The notes: a model not told the origin generated them from the letters alone. Positions 36,118 to 45,582 are shown, counted from the stretch's first letter. The stretch is 64,000 bases of DNA from Bombilactobacillus bombi (GCF_964340835.1 NZ_OZ204251.1), one strand, 5' to 3'. Numbers and translations: made by a program.

Positions 36118-37041
36118 TTAATATTCGAATTGATTGATTTCTTCAAGAGTGGGAATTGCTTCGTGACCACCTGAACGAGAAACTTTAATAGCAGCCGCTT
36201 TGGAAGCTATTTCAATTGCTTCCACCAGATTATTAGGATTTTTAGCTAAATGAGCAGACAAAACACCAGCAAATGTATCACCAGCACCAACGGTATTTAC
36301 AGCTTTAACTCTAGTAGCTTTAATTATAGTGAATAAATCCTTTTCTGATTCGTAGAGCACATTACCTGATTCACCTAATTTAACAATTACGTTTTTAACA
36401 CCCTTATTGGCAATAATTTTAGCAGCTTTTTTACCATCAGCAATTGTTTCTACTTTGACACCGGTTATTCGTTCTGTTTCTTGTTTGTTAGGGGTTACTA
36501 CATCAGCATATTTTAAAGATTCTTCAAAATAAGAATTTTCCGGGGCTGGGTCTAAAACAATATACATATCTTTACTCTTGGCAATTTTTAATGCTGCCAG
36601 TACGGATTCCTGACTGGTTTCTAAATTCACTAAAAATACTTTAGCATTGAGGTTTTTCATTGCAGCATCAATATCTGAGCTGGTAATTGAATTATTAGCG
36701 CCTAATACAACCATGAATGTATTTTCGCCTGTATTATCAACAGCTGCTACGGCAGTACCGGTTTGGACATCGTCTTTAATAATTAAGTGGTCAGTTTTAA
36801 CACCACTGTTTTCCAGAGATGACAAAATTTGTTTACCAAAATCGTCATTTCCAATACTGCCGATTAAAGTTTGATTAACATGTTGTTTAGCAACAGCAAC
36901 AGCCTGATTAGATCCTTTACCGCCAACATTAATTTCTAAATTTTTTGCTGGAACATTTGCACCATACTTAGGATACTGATCAACATGAACCAATATATCC
37001 ATATTAATAGCTCCCATAACAATAACGTCTAAATTATTCAC
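36118..37041 (-). CDS. rbsK: Ribokinase (PfkB family)
   Basis: Phosphorylates ribose or a related free sugar with ATP. The 307-residue protein shows the N-terminal PfkB motif (GAINMDILVHVDQYP, GGKGSNQAVAVAK) and the C-terminal catalytic motif NTVGAGDTFAGVL with its catalytic Asp. The start is GTG with GGAGG upstream. It lies 17 bases after the LacI-type regulator. A kinase for a free sugar fits poorly with a phosphorylating PTS, which matters for the neighbouring GatC-like protein. Confidence 0.92.
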   Translation of the reverse strand: MNNLDVIVMGAINMDILVHVDQYPKYGANVPAKNLEINVGGKGSNQAVAVAKQHVNQTLIGSIGNDDFGKQILSSLENSGVKTDHLIIKDDVQTGTAVAAVDNTGENTFMVVLGANNSITSSDIDAAMKNLNAKVFLVNLETSQESVLAALKIAKSKDMYIVLDPAPENSYFEESLKYADVVTPNKQETERITGVKVETIADGKKAAKIIANKGVKNVIVKLGESGNVLYESEKDLFTIIKATRVKAVNTVGAGDTFAGVLSAHLAKNPNNLVEAIEIASKAAAIKVSRSGGHEAIPTLEEINQFEY

Positions 37042-37058
37042 TTTTTGCCTCCATATAA

Positions 37059-38039
37059 TTATGATGATTCTCTGATAAATAATTCTGGTGATAAGACAAT
37101 CTTTTGTGGTTGATGGCCTTTTTTTTGTGATGCACGTAGTTCTTTAATTACAGATTGACTTACTTTTTCGTGCATTTGTGATAAGCTCGTTAATCTAGGA
37201 TTACTATAGTGATCAATTGCTAAATTATCGTTACCAACAATTTTTACTTCTTTAGGAATAGTTAAACCATTATCTAAACAGCAACGCAATGCTCCTAAAG
37301 CCATTTGGTCATTTGAAGCATGAATTCCATCAAATTGATAGTCTTTGTTGAGAAGTTCTTCAATAATTTCATAGCCAGATTTTAGAGAGTAATCTCCATA
37401 AACAATCTTTTGACTAGTTAATCCAGCTGATTTAAGAGCTAACTGATAGCCCTTAATACGTTCTGTAGACATTTTTTCACTTTTAGGTCCGCAAATGAGA
37501 ACAATTTTTCGTGCATTTCTTTCAATTAGATGAGTAGTTGCAATAAAGGCACCATTTAATTGGTCTATATTAATTGAAGAAAAACGATGTTCAAAGTATG
37601 CTCGATCAATAGTTACAGTGTGGATACCTTTATCTTCTAAATATTCCAAATCATTTTCAGTAACTTTTAAAGTACAAATAACTGCTCCCAAAGCATAGTT
37701 GTCAACAATATTTCCTAAAAAATATTCAACCTTTTCGCGTGAATCATTGGTGTTACAAAGAATAACACGTAGATGATGTTTATTAGCTTCTATTTCAATG
37801 GCATTTGCTAATTCAGCAAAGAAAGGATTGGTTAGATTAGGAACAATAATTGCAATTAAATCAGATTTTCTTTGACGTAATGATTTAGCCATTTTATTAG
37901 GTTGATAATCTAACTCCTTGACTATTTTCATAACTCGAGCGATAGTTTCGGGTTTTGCCTCACCCTTTCCATTAATTATTCGAGACACGGTAGCAGTGGA
38001 AACATCCGCTTTTTTTGCAATGTCCTTAATTGTTGCCAT
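37059..38039 (-). CDS. LacI-family transcriptional regulator (RbsR-like)
   Basis: A 326-residue repressor with a LacI helix-turn-helix (MATIKDIAKKADVSTATVSRIINGKG) and a periplasmic-binding-like sugar domain (about 60-326). Residues NPFFAELANAIE and GNDNLAIDHYSNPRLTSL are family-typical. A palindromic operator GTAATCGATTAC lies just upstream of its own Shine-Dalgarno, and a second one downstream of the divergent GatC promoter. Autoregulation and control of the permease are likely. Confidence 0.92.
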   Translation of the reverse strand: MATIKDIAKKADVSTATVSRIINGKGEAKPETIARVMKIVKELDYQPNKMAKSLRQRKSDLIAIIVPNLTNPFFAELANAIEIEANKHHLRVILCNTNDSREKVEYFLGNIVDNYALGAVICTLKVTENDLEYLEDKGIHTVTIDRAYFEHRFSSINIDQLNGAFIATTHLIERNARKIVLICGPKSEKMSTERIKGYQLALKSAGLTSQKIVYGDYSLKSGYEIIEELLNKDYQFDGIHASNDQMALGALRCCLDNGLTIPKEVKIVGNDNLAIDHYSNPRLTSLSQMHEKVSQSVIKELRASQKKGHQPQKIVLSPELFIRESS

Positions 38040-38051
38040 TAGTATTCCTCC

Positions 38052-38063
38052 GTAATCGATTAC
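38052..38063. promoter_or_regulatory. LacI-type operator, copy 1
   Basis: The palindrome GTAATCGATTAC overlaps the region just before the regulator's GGAGG. An identical copy lies at 38220-38231. Confidence 0.75.
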
Positions 38064-38105
38064 TTCTATATTATTAATATTTTTGGTTTATTTGTCAATG
38101 GTTTT

Positions 38106-38121
38106 TGTAAAAGCGCTTTAA
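38106..38121. promoter_or_regulatory. Catabolite-response element (cre)
   Basis: TGTAAAAGCGCTTTAA contains the palindromic core AAAGCGCTTT and fits the CcpA cre pattern. It lies between the divergent LacI operon and the permease, suggesting repression by preferred sugars. Confidence 0.65.
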
Positions 38122-38176
38122 ATAATCTGACTTACAAGAGACTGCTTAAAGTATAAGATGTTGTGCTAACTAGGAT

Positions 38177-38205
38177 TTGCATAATTTATTAAAGAATGTT
38201 ATATT
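38177..38205 (+). promoter_or_regulatory. Promoter of the GatC-like permease gene
   Basis: TTGCAT (38177-38182), a 17-base spacer and TATATT (38200-38205). The operator follows about 15 bases after the -10. Confidence 0.65.
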
Positions 38206-38219
38206 TTATTAAGTTCTCC

Positions 38220-38231
38220 GTAATCGATTAC
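38220..38231. promoter_or_regulatory. LacI-type operator, copy 2
   Basis: The palindrome GTAATCGATTAC lies just downstream of the predicted transcription start, where bound repressor would block the polymerase. Confidence 0.75.
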
Positions 38232-38249
38232 TTAAAAAGGAGGGCTTTT

Positions 38250-39623
38250 ATGTCTGCAAATTTAGAAAGCGGGTTCAATTTCTTTATTGGCTTGGGCGGT
38301 CCCGCAATTATGTTTATCGTTTTAACTTTATTGGCGTTATTATTTGGTGTTTCTTTGTCTAAATCTCTTGAAGGCGGCCTTCGAATGGCAGTTGCCTTAA
38401 CTGGAATGAGTGCAGTTATTTCTTTACTGACTGAGGCTTTTGGCCCTGCCTTAAAGCATTTTGTTGCTTCAACAGGGATTCAGTTATCAATCACTGATTT
38501 AGGTTGGGCTCCTTTAGCGGTTATTACATGGGGTTCAATGTATACACTTTATTTTGCACTTATTTGTTTTGCACTTAACATTGTTTTATTGCTTTTAAAT
38601 GTTACAGAAACCTTAAATGTAGATTTGTTTAATATTTGGAATGTTTCTATTTTAGGTTTATTGATTAATTTTTATGCTCATAATATTGTGATTTCTTCAA
38701 TTTTTGTTTTGTTCATTTACACACTCATGTTGCTTAATTCAGATGCAATGAAACCTACAATTGATGAATTGCTAAATTATGAACAAGGTAATATTTCCAC
38801 AACAGCTCATCCATCTTTATTAATTGCGCCTGTTATTTTCTTAATTAATTGGCTCATAACTAAACTATTCCCTTTTATTGATAAATTTGATTTTGATGCA
38901 GATACTTTAAATAAAAAAATCGGTTTTTGGGGAAGTAAGTTTGCAATTGGGGCTTATTTGGGTGTATTTATTGGAATACTGGGACAACAATCAGTGGCTA
39001 ATGTTTTTAAATTAGCCTTTACTGGTGGTGTAGCTTTGGAACTATTTAGTTTAGTTGGAGATTGGTTTGGTCCAGCTATTGAGCCGTTGTCTGGAGGAGT
39101 TCAGACTTTTATGGGTAAACGATTACGAGGTCGCAGATTATTAATTGCGATAGATTGGCCACTAGTAGCTTCTAGAGCTGAAGTTTGGGCTGTTGCCAAT
39201 ATTTTAGCTCCTATATTGCTCATTATAGCTATTATTTTGCCGGGTAATAAAGTTATGCCGTTAGGTGGTATTTTAATGACAGTGTTGACACCAGCATTAT
39301 TAATTGTTACCAAGGGTAAGGTCATTAGAATGACTTTGATTGGAACTATTTTAATTCCTGTTTATTTGTGGTCTGCAACACTTGTTGCAAAATTTATTAC
39401 GCAAACCTCAATAGCAATGAATAATATTCCAAAAGGGTTTGGTAAGGGGCAATTATTTACCTCAATAGATTCTGATCCCTTAGAAAAAATGTTTGCTGTG
39501 ATTTGTGGGCAAGGAATTAATAGTTTAGATTTACAAAAATTGGCAATATCTTTTGGCTGTTTAATTGTATATTTAGTCTTGTTTGCTTGGTATTATAAGC
39601 AGATGAAAAAGCGAACACATTAA
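38250..39623 (+). CDS. PTS galactitol-type IIC permease (GatC-like), without IIA or IIB
   Basis: A 457-residue polytopic protein of the PTS EIIC GatC family (GGPAIMFIVLTLLALLFGVS, DLGWAPLAVITWGS, NVTETLNVDLFNIWN). The ATG at 38250 follows AAGGAGG; the 18-residue upstream extension is unlikely. No IIA or IIB gene is near, but a ribokinase is. This suggests the IIC-like protein imports an unphosphorylated sugar that RbsK then phosphorylates. The substrate is unknown; ribose or another pentose, or a hexose with an epimerase step, is possible. Confidence 0.87.
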   Translation: MSANLESGFNFFIGLGGPAIMFIVLTLLALLFGVSLSKSLEGGLRMAVALTGMSAVISLLTEAFGPALKHFVASTGIQLSITDLGWAPLAVITWGSMYTLYFALICFALNIVLLLLNVTETLNVDLFNIWNVSILGLLINFYAHNIVISSIFVLFIYTLMLLNSDAMKPTIDELLNYEQGNISTTAHPSLLIAPVIFLINWLITKLFPFIDKFDFDADTLNKKIGFWGSKFAIGAYLGVFIGILGQQSVANVFKLAFTGGVALELFSLVGDWFGPAIEPLSGGVQTFMGKRLRGRRLLIAIDWPLVASRAEVWAVANILAPILLIIAIILPGNKVMPLGGILMTVLTPALLIVTKGKVIRMTLIGTILIPVYLWSATLVAKFITQTSIAMNNIPKGFGKGQLFTSIDSDPLEKMFAVICGQGINSLDLQKLAISFGCLIVYLVLFAWYYKQMKKRTH

Positions 39624-39662
39624 TATGTTAATCAATTTAGTTTGTTACTAATTGCTATAAAA

Positions 39663-39698
39663 AAAGGGGATGAGACAATTATTTGTTTCATCCCTTAT
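39663..39698 (+). terminator. Terminator after the permease gene
   Basis: GGGATGAGACA and TTTGTTTCATCCC pair with one G-U or mismatch, followed by a T-rich tail. Confidence 0.8.
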
Positions 39699-39801
39699 TT
39701 TAATAATTATCAGGAAGTAAAAATTATACTTTTATCTAAACTAGATTTAATATGAAATTGTGCAATGACTGTTACTAAGTTTTAGGTAGATATAATAAAA
39801 T

Positions 39802-39844
39802 CAAAAAAGCCGATATACAATTATCAAAAGTTGTATATCGGCTT
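39802..39844 (-). terminator. Terminator of tRNA-Lys
   Basis: AAGCCGATATACAA and TTGTATATCGGCTT are a perfect 14-bp stem with a 10-base loop. On the minus strand a TTTTTT run follows, just past the tRNA. Confidence 0.9.
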
Positions 39845-39856
39845 CTTACTAATTAG

Positions 39857-39929
39857 TGGGTGGTCAGGGGATCGAACCCTGGACCCACGGATTAAGAGTC
39901 CGTTGCTCTGCCAGCTGAGCTAACCACCC
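39857..39929 (-). tRNA. tRNA-Lys (anticodon CTT)
   Basis: A 73-base cloverleaf on the minus strand: acceptor stem GGGTGGT/ACCACCC, D arm with AGCTCAGCTGGCAGAGC, anticodon stem ACGGA/TCCGT with loop CTCTTAA, so anticodon CTT. The T arm contains GGTTCGATCC. CCA is not encoded. It has its own promoter and terminator. Confidence 0.97.
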
Positions 39930-39946
39930 AATTAAGTACAGGAAAT

Positions 39947-39975
39947 ATAATAGCATAATTTTAAAAAAGTGGCAA
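39947..39975 (-). promoter_or_regulatory. Promoter of tRNA-Lys
   Basis: On the minus strand TTGCCA, a 17-base spacer and TATTAT lie 18 bases before the tRNA 5' end. Confidence 0.75.
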
Positions 39976-39981
39976 CTTTAT

Positions 39982-40010
39982 TTTCAGAATTTTCTAGAAG
40001 ATAGTATACT
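39982..40010 (+). promoter_or_regulatory. Promoter of the walR operon
   Basis: The -10 TATACT (40005-40010) is spaced 17 bases from the -35-like TTTCAG. It lies divergent to and near the tRNA promoter. Confidence 0.5.
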
Positions 40011-40025
40011 GAACTTATACCAAGG

Positions 40026-40039
40026 AGGTAAATTTACCT
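40026..40039 (+). promoter_or_regulatory. Palindrome overlapping the walR ribosome site
   Basis: AGGTAAATTTACCT is a perfect 14-bp palindrome whose first bases are the end of the AAGGAGGT Shine-Dalgarno (40022-40029) of walR. Base pairing could hide the ribosome site, but no evidence shows this. Confidence 0.5.
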
Positions 40040-40041
40040 AT

Positions 40042-40752
40042 ATGGCAAATAAAATTTTAATTGTTGATGATGAAAAACCAATCACAGATATTATCAAATA
40101 TAATTTAGAAAAAGAAGGATACGAAACCGAAATTTCTTTTGACGGCGAAGATGCTTTAGACAAAGTAGAGCAAGAAAATCCGGATTTAATTATTTTAGAT
40201 CTGATGCTGCCTAAAATCGATGGATTAGAAGTAGCTCGTCAAGTGCGTAAAACCAAAGACACACCAATTATTATGCTGACTGCTAAGGATTCGGAGTTGG
40301 ACAAGGTTTTAGGCTTGGAAATGGGCGCTGATGACTATGTAACTAAGCCGTTTTCTAATCGTGAATTGGTTGCTCGAGTCAAAGCTAATTTGCGTCGGCA
40401 AAAGGTTAATTTGGATAATAATAATGAAGAAACTAGCTCCAATATTCAAGTAGGTGATTTAATCATTTTACCTGATGCGTATACCATAACTAAAAACGGT
40501 AAAGAGATCGAATTAACACATCGTGAATTTGAGCTTTTATATTATTTGGCTCAACATTTAGGACAAGTAATGACACGAGAAAATCTTTTACAAACTGTTT
40601 GGGGCTATGATTATTTTGGGGATGTACGGACAGTGGACGTTACTGTGCGGCGATTACGAGAAAAAATTGAAACAGACCCTAGTCATCCAGAATATTTAAT
40701 TACACGACGAGGTGTTGGTTATTATTTAAAAACCGATAATAACGAAGATTAA
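40042..40752 (+). CDS. walR: Essential response regulator WalR (YycF/VicR)
   Basis: WalR controls wall hydrolases and is essential in most Firmicutes. The 236-residue OmpR-type protein has a receiver domain with phospho-acceptor Asp53 (LIILDLMLP), the KPF motif at DDYVTKPFSNREL and a winged-helix DNA-binding domain (YYLAQHLGQVMTREN, VDVTVRRLREKIE). AAGGAGG precedes the ATG. It heads the walR-walK-yycH-yycI-yycJ operon. Confidence 0.97.
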   Translation: MANKILIVDDEKPITDIIKYNLEKEGYETEISFDGEDALDKVEQENPDLIILDLMLPKIDGLEVARQVRKTKDTPIIMLTAKDSELDKVLGLEMGADDYVTKPFSNRELVARVKANLRRQKVNLDNNNEETSSNIQVGDLIILPDAYTITKNGKEIELTHREFELLYYLAQHLGQVMTRENLLQTVWGYDYFGDVRTVDVTVRRLREKIETDPSHPEYLITRRGVGYYLKTDNNED

Positions 40753-40793
40753 AGTTAGCTGTGTAACAAAAATGATAGTTGGAGAAGTAAGTA

Positions 40794-42659
40794 GTGAATA
40801 ACAAGATTAAATTTTTTAGTTCTATTCAATTTAAAATAGCAGCCATTTTTATGTTGCTACTGCTTATTACTATTGAAATTATTGGGGCCTATTTTGTGCA
40901 TCGCTTAGAACAACAAAATATTGAAAGCTTTGAAGCACAAGTACAGTTGCCATCTTATGTAACAACTTCACTAGCTAATAATTTGTCCAGTTCCTCAGCA
41001 CGTTCGCGGCGCAATATTCGAACCACAATTAACGATATTAGTACAATTCAAAATTCTGATATTGAAGTAGTGGATAGTCAAGGCAAGATTATCGCTGTTC
41101 GCAACAATAATAGTCAAAATATGGTGGGACAGCGTACTACTAATTCTCAGATTAAAGATGTTATCTACTCTGGACGCAAAAGAACGCAGATTTCGCATAA
41201 TGATCGCGATGGTAGTTATTATCTGTCCATTACACCATTAATTAGTTCAAATGGTGACAGTAATACAGTTGTTGGTGCGGTTTATATTCGGGCAGACATG
41301 GATCAAGTCTATAAGAGCATAAATAGCATTGTGTTTATCTTTTTTGTAGCCTCTTTAGTTGCAGGTTTATTAGGTGCTTTGATTTCTATTGTGGTTGCAC
41401 GTGCAATTACGCGTCCTATCGCCGAAATGCGCAAGCAGGCTATTAGGATGGCTAATGGTGATTATTCAGGGCAAGTGCGTGTATATAGTGAAGATGAGTT
41501 AGGTCAATTGGCAGTTGCTGTCAATAATCTCTCTGTCCGAGTCGAAGAAGAACAAGAAAATTCTGATGCTGAGCGCAATCGTCTAGATAGTGTATTAACC
41601 CAAATGACAGATGGTGTTGTAGCGACTGATCGTCATGGCAAAATAACTATTATTAACGAGGCTGCGCAGTCATTTTTAAATGTGGATCGAAAGTCAGCCT
41701 TATCACAGCCGCTGGTAGATTTACTAGAAATTGGTCCAGAAGTATCTTTTGATGATTTATTAGCTAATCAAGATGAGCGCATAATTGAGCCAGAAGTTGA
41801 TAGTGATGGTGACAGTTTGATTTTGCAGGCGGACTTTTCATTAATTAAACGGACTACAGGCTTTGTGACCGGAATTATTTGTGTTTTGCATGATGTGACG
41901 GAGCAACAAAAGATTGATCGTGATCGGCGCCAATTTGTATCTAATGTTTCACATGAATTGCGGACACCGTTAACCAGTTTACGGAGTTATATTGAAACTC
42001 TTAATGATGGTGCTTGGCAAGATCCCCAATTAGCACCAAGGTTTTTGAAAGTAACTCAAGATGAGACTGAGCGAATGATTCGTATGGTTAATTCGTTGTT
42101 AGATTTGTCGCGTTTTGATCAAGGTACAGCCAAAATTAATGTTGAGTTAGTCAATTTTAATGAATTTTTTAATTTTATTTTAGATCGGTTTGATATGTTA
42201 ATTAAGAACAACCATGAAAAATCAACAAAAGCTAAGAAATATACAATTAAACGTATTTTTACTAAAAAAGATTTATGGGTAGAAATTGATCCCGATAAAA
42301 TGACACAGGCAATTGATAATATTATGAATAATGCACTGAAATATTCACCTGATGGGGGAACAATTACTTGTCGTTTAATCGATACGCAACGGTATATTAT
42401 TTTAAGTATTACTGATCAAGGTTTAGGTATTCCGCGCAAGGACTTGAAAAAAGTCTTTGATCGCTTTTATCGTGTGGATAAAGCTCGTTCGCGCAAACAA
42501 GGGGGAACTGGTTTAGGTTTATCAATTTCGAAAGAGGTTGTTGAAGCTCAAGGTGGCCACGTTTGGGTCAATAGTATGGAAAATCAGGGTTCAACTTTTT
42601 ATATTTCACTTCCTTATGATCCTAGTGAAACTGGAGGTGATTGGGATGCAACGCTTTAG
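40794..42659 (+). CDS. walK: Sensor histidine kinase WalK (YycG/VicK)
   Basis: Membrane kinase that phosphorylates WalR. The order is an N-terminal helix, an extracellular sensor domain, a second helix (about 175-200), HAMP (ARAITRPIAEMRKQA), PAS (about 255-370), HisKA with His387 (FVSNVSHELRTPL) and an HATPase (NNALKYSP, GTGLGLSISKEV). Length is 621. The start is GTG with GGAG upstream. Two membrane spans and the extracellular domain follow the B. subtilis pattern rather than the streptococcal VicK with one span. Confidence 0.96.
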   Translation: MNNKIKFFSSIQFKIAAIFMLLLLITIEIIGAYFVHRLEQQNIESFEAQVQLPSYVTTSLANNLSSSSARSRRNIRTTINDISTIQNSDIEVVDSQGKIIAVRNNNSQNMVGQRTTNSQIKDVIYSGRKRTQISHNDRDGSYYLSITPLISSNGDSNTVVGAVYIRADMDQVYKSINSIVFIFFVASLVAGLLGALISIVVARAITRPIAEMRKQAIRMANGDYSGQVRVYSEDELGQLAVAVNNLSVRVEEEQENSDAERNRLDSVLTQMTDGVVATDRHGKITIINEAAQSFLNVDRKSALSQPLVDLLEIGPEVSFDDLLANQDERIIEPEVDSDGDSLILQADFSLIKRTTGFVTGIICVLHDVTEQQKIDRDRRQFVSNVSHELRTPLTSLRSYIETLNDGAWQDPQLAPRFLKVTQDETERMIRMVNSLLDLSRFDQGTAKINVELVNFNEFFNFILDRFDMLIKNNHEKSTKAKKYTIKRIFTKKDLWVEIDPDKMTQAIDNIMNNALKYSPDGGTITCRLIDTQRYIILSITDQGLGIPRKDLKKVFDRFYRVDKARSRKQGGTGLGLSISKEVVEAQGGHVWVNSMENQGSTFYISLPYDPSETGGDWDATL

Positions 42660-43953
42660 TAATATTATTTTGCGTACATTATTAATTGTGGCAGTTGGCA
42701 TTAGTTTGATACTTTCATGGCTGATTTGGACAAATAACGCTAAATATCAACAAGGAGTTCAATCAGGTACGATTCAAACTGTTAATCGACGCTCAGTTTC
42801 TACTACGAAAACGATGAATGAAGTATTTGCACCTACGAAAATTATCAATAATACTGCTAAGTCGCAACGTTTGATTTATAACTATAAATACAGCAGTGTG
42901 CGAGAAATTTTTCAGCAATTAAAACAGGCACACTTAAGTGATTTTGAACAAATTTCGCTTAATGATAGCAATCGTTACCAGCGCTTGTTGCATCAAAAGC
43001 ATTCACTGCAATTAGTTTATCCGACATCAGTTACTGTAAATACCATTGCACGTTTAACCTCACAACGTCGTTTACAACAGCGCAAAGATCATGATATTAA
43101 TCGAATTGTCTTAGTTTTAAAGGGTAATCAACATTTAATTTATTTTTTAAATGATTATAATTTTGCAATTTACCAAGTACAAGAGCGAGACTTAAATTAT
43201 CAGCAGATTCAAAAATTAATTAAAGATAATAATTTTTCTGTTCCTGTTAATACGCAAGTAACAGCTCATGATGTCCAATTAATGTATCTTAAGCCCCTGA
43301 AATTGAAGCCAGTCAGCTATTTAATCACTGTTCAAAATAATAATAATTATATTTCTAATTTGTTAAACTCCAAGCAGGGGGCTGATATTACCTCCCATAA
43401 AACCGAAGGGCAAGTTGTTTACCGGAGTGGGATGTATCGCCTATTGAACATTGATAATAAAACTGATATGGCGACCTTTAATGATTATTCCAAAACAAGT
43501 ATTCCCACTAATACTCCGGACTTATTTGAAGATACGTATCGTTCTTTAGTTAAGATAGGTAATCCTTTAAATGGGATGTACTTATTTAATTATGACCGCA
43601 AAAATCATAGTTTTATCTTTCGCAATTATGTTGAAGGCTTTCCAATTTTTCAACAAAGTAAAAACGGCGCGGTGAAGATTAACTTTTCACAAGAAGGGCA
43701 AACGATTTTATTTTCTAAAAAAATCTTACAAGTACCGGTACCTGCAGAACGCAATGCTGTACGTTTGCCAGCAACGGCGGATATTATTTCGGGACTCAAG
43801 GATAATGGTTATAATATCCATAATATTCAAAAAATTACTATTGGATATAAATGGAGTGATGATAGTCAAAATCATGATATTGTTGATTTGACACCGACTT
43901 ATTATATTAAGATAAATGATCAATGGAAATCGTACGCAGACTGGATTGAATAA
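42646..43953 (+). CDS. walH: WalK regulatory protein YycH (WalH)
   Basis: YycH is an extracellular protein with one N-terminal anchor (IILRTLLIVAVGISLILSWLIW). With YycI it adjusts WalK activity. The ATG at 42646 follows GGAGGTG and overlaps walK by 14 bases; the longer frame to 42538 lies wholly inside walK and is not real. Length is 435. Sequence conservation in this family is low; the call rests on position, topology and length. Confidence 0.9.
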   Translation: MQRFSNIILRTLLIVAVGISLILSWLIWTNNAKYQQGVQSGTIQTVNRRSVSTTKTMNEVFAPTKIINNTAKSQRLIYNYKYSSVREIFQQLKQAHLSDFEQISLNDSNRYQRLLHQKHSLQLVYPTSVTVNTIARLTSQRRLQQRKDHDINRIVLVLKGNQHLIYFLNDYNFAIYQVQERDLNYQQIQKLIKDNNFSVPVNTQVTAHDVQLMYLKPLKLKPVSYLITVQNNNNYISNLLNSKQGADITSHKTEGQVVYRSGMYRLLNIDNKTDMATFNDYSKTSIPTNTPDLFEDTYRSLVKIGNPLNGMYLFNYDRKNHSFIFRNYVEGFPIFQQSKNGAVKINFSQEGQTILFSKKILQVPVPAERNAVRLPATADIISGLKDNGYNIHNIQKITIGYKWSDDSQNHDIVDLTPTYYIKINDQWKSYADWIE

Positions 43954-43964
43954 GGGAGGAAATT

Positions 43965-44786
43965 ATGGATTTTAAGAGAATCGAAATGATTTTTTTATTT
44001 GTTTTTATTGCACTAGATGTTTTTTTATTTACCTCCTATATCAAAAGTCGTAACGCAGTAGTGATTACTAATAATTCCGGTCATATCAGTTTAGCTAAAG
44101 AAATGGATAAAGATAATATTGCAATTAATAAAAAATTGAATAATCATCCCAGTCAAGGTTACTATTTGGCGAGCAAGGATAGTCAAATATTGCGAGATAA
44201 TCAAAATAAATTACGTAATCAAAGTGTGAGCTATAATGAAGAAAAACACCAATTAAATAGTATTTTAGATTCTCCGATTTTGTTAGCTGCTCAAGCCCCG
44301 CAGCAAACACTGAATCGTTTTTTAGCTAAGCAGCAAAATATTTTATTTGGTAATCAATATAGTTATGAACCTAATTTATCTACCAAAAATAATATTGTTT
44401 ATATTGAAAAGCGCAAAATTGGCCAATTTTATGAATTTGATGGCCGTATTAATTTTCAGATTGAAGATAATCGCTTGGTTGGCTATCAGCAACGTTATAT
44501 AGATGACATTAATGTTCTCCGTGAAAAACAAGCAACCATTAGTGAACGCCATGCTGTCGATAGTCTTTATACTAATAATGAGATTCCCAGTAACTCACAA
44601 ATTCGTTGGATTGAATTGGCTTATGGCCGGCTGTTAAAAGTCAAAGAAAATACCATTTATATTCCTATGTGGTATGTTGGTTTTACCACGAAAGGCAGTA
44701 AATCTATGCAAATCAGCAAAGTCAATGCTTTTAGTGGCGCAATCATTAAGGAAGATCAAAATCGGCAGGTGAAAGTTAGTGAATGA
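43965..44786 (+). CDS. walI: WalK regulatory protein YycI (WalI)
   Basis: A 273-residue protein with one N-terminal membrane segment (IFLFVFIALDVFLFTSYI) and an extracellular domain of the YycI type, including YIPMWYVGFTT near the C-terminus. It acts with YycH on WalK. GGGAGGA lies before the ATG. It overlaps the yycJ start by eight bases. Confidence 0.9.
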   Translation: MDFKRIEMIFLFVFIALDVFLFTSYIKSRNAVVITNNSGHISLAKEMDKDNIAINKKLNNHPSQGYYLASKDSQILRDNQNKLRNQSVSYNEEKHQLNSILDSPILLAAQAPQQTLNRFLAKQQNILFGNQYSYEPNLSTKNNIVYIEKRKIGQFYEFDGRINFQIEDNRLVGYQQRYIDDINVLREKQATISERHAVDSLYTNNEIPSNSQIRWIELAYGRLLKVKENTIYIPMWYVGFTTKGSKSMQISKVNAFSGAIIKEDQNRQVKVSE

Positions 44787-45582
44787 TGATCAGTTGCAAG
44801 TTAGTATTTTGGCCAGCAGTAGTCAGGGTAATAGCTTATTAATTAAAACACCCCAGCAGCAAATTTTAATTGATGCCGGTTTGTCGGGCAAAAAAATTAA
44901 AAATTTATTAGCAAGTATTGGTCAAGATATTACTAAAATTGATGCTATATTGGTAACTCATGAACATAGTGATCATATTCGCGGCGTTGGAGTGTTGGCG
45001 CGCAGATATGGATTAAATATCTATGCCAATCAAAAAACTTGGCAGGCAATGTTGCCGAAAATCGGTAAAGTTCCGCCAGAACAACAGCATTGTTTTGAAG
45101 CCAATTCTGTTATCAACATTGGCGGGATTGATATTGAAAGTTTTAGTGTGTCGCATGATGCAGTTGATCCACAATTTTATAATGTGCATTATGCTGGCAA
45201 ATCATTCGTGGACTTAACTGATACCGGCTATGTATCAGACCAAGTTAAATATATTATTCAAAATGCCGATGGCATTTTGATGGAATGTAACCATGATGTG
45301 CAAATGTTGCGGGATGGTCTTTATCCTTGGTCATTGAAACAAAGGATTATTAGTGATGAGGGACATTTATCTAATTTAGATGGTGCGAAAGCTTTATGTG
45401 ATGTGATTGGTAATCAAACTCACCAAGTTTTTTTAGGACATTTAAGTCCTGAAAATAATTTTAAGACCTTAGCTCACGAAACGGTTGTTGATGTTTTAAC
45501 CAAAGAAGATTTGGGAGTCAATCATGATTTTTTCTTACATGATACAGATCCGGAGCAGGCAACAAAACTTACGACAATCTAA
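44779..45582 (+). CDS. walJ: Metallo-beta-lactamase-fold protein YycJ (WalJ/VicX)
   Basis: A 267-residue metal-dependent hydrolase of the beta-lactamase fold, with the metal motif VTHEHSDHIRG and later DLTDTGYVSD and GHLSPENN. In relatives it affects DNA replication or repair and cell-envelope traits, and a 5'-exonuclease-like activity has been suggested. The start is GTG at 44779, after AGGTGA, inside the end of yycI. It ends the walRK operon; htrA has its own leader. Confidence 0.92.
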   Translation: MNDDQLQVSILASSSQGNSLLIKTPQQQILIDAGLSGKKIKNLLASIGQDITKIDAILVTHEHSDHIRGVGVLARRYGLNIYANQKTWQAMLPKIGKVPPEQQHCFEANSVINIGGIDIESFSVSHDAVDPQFYNVHYAGKSFVDLTDTGYVSDQVKYIIQNADGILMECNHDVQMLRDGLYPWSLKQRIISDEGHLSNLDGAKALCDVIGNQTHQVFLGHLSPENNFKTLAHETVVDVLTKEDLGVNHDFFLHDTDPEQATKLTTI

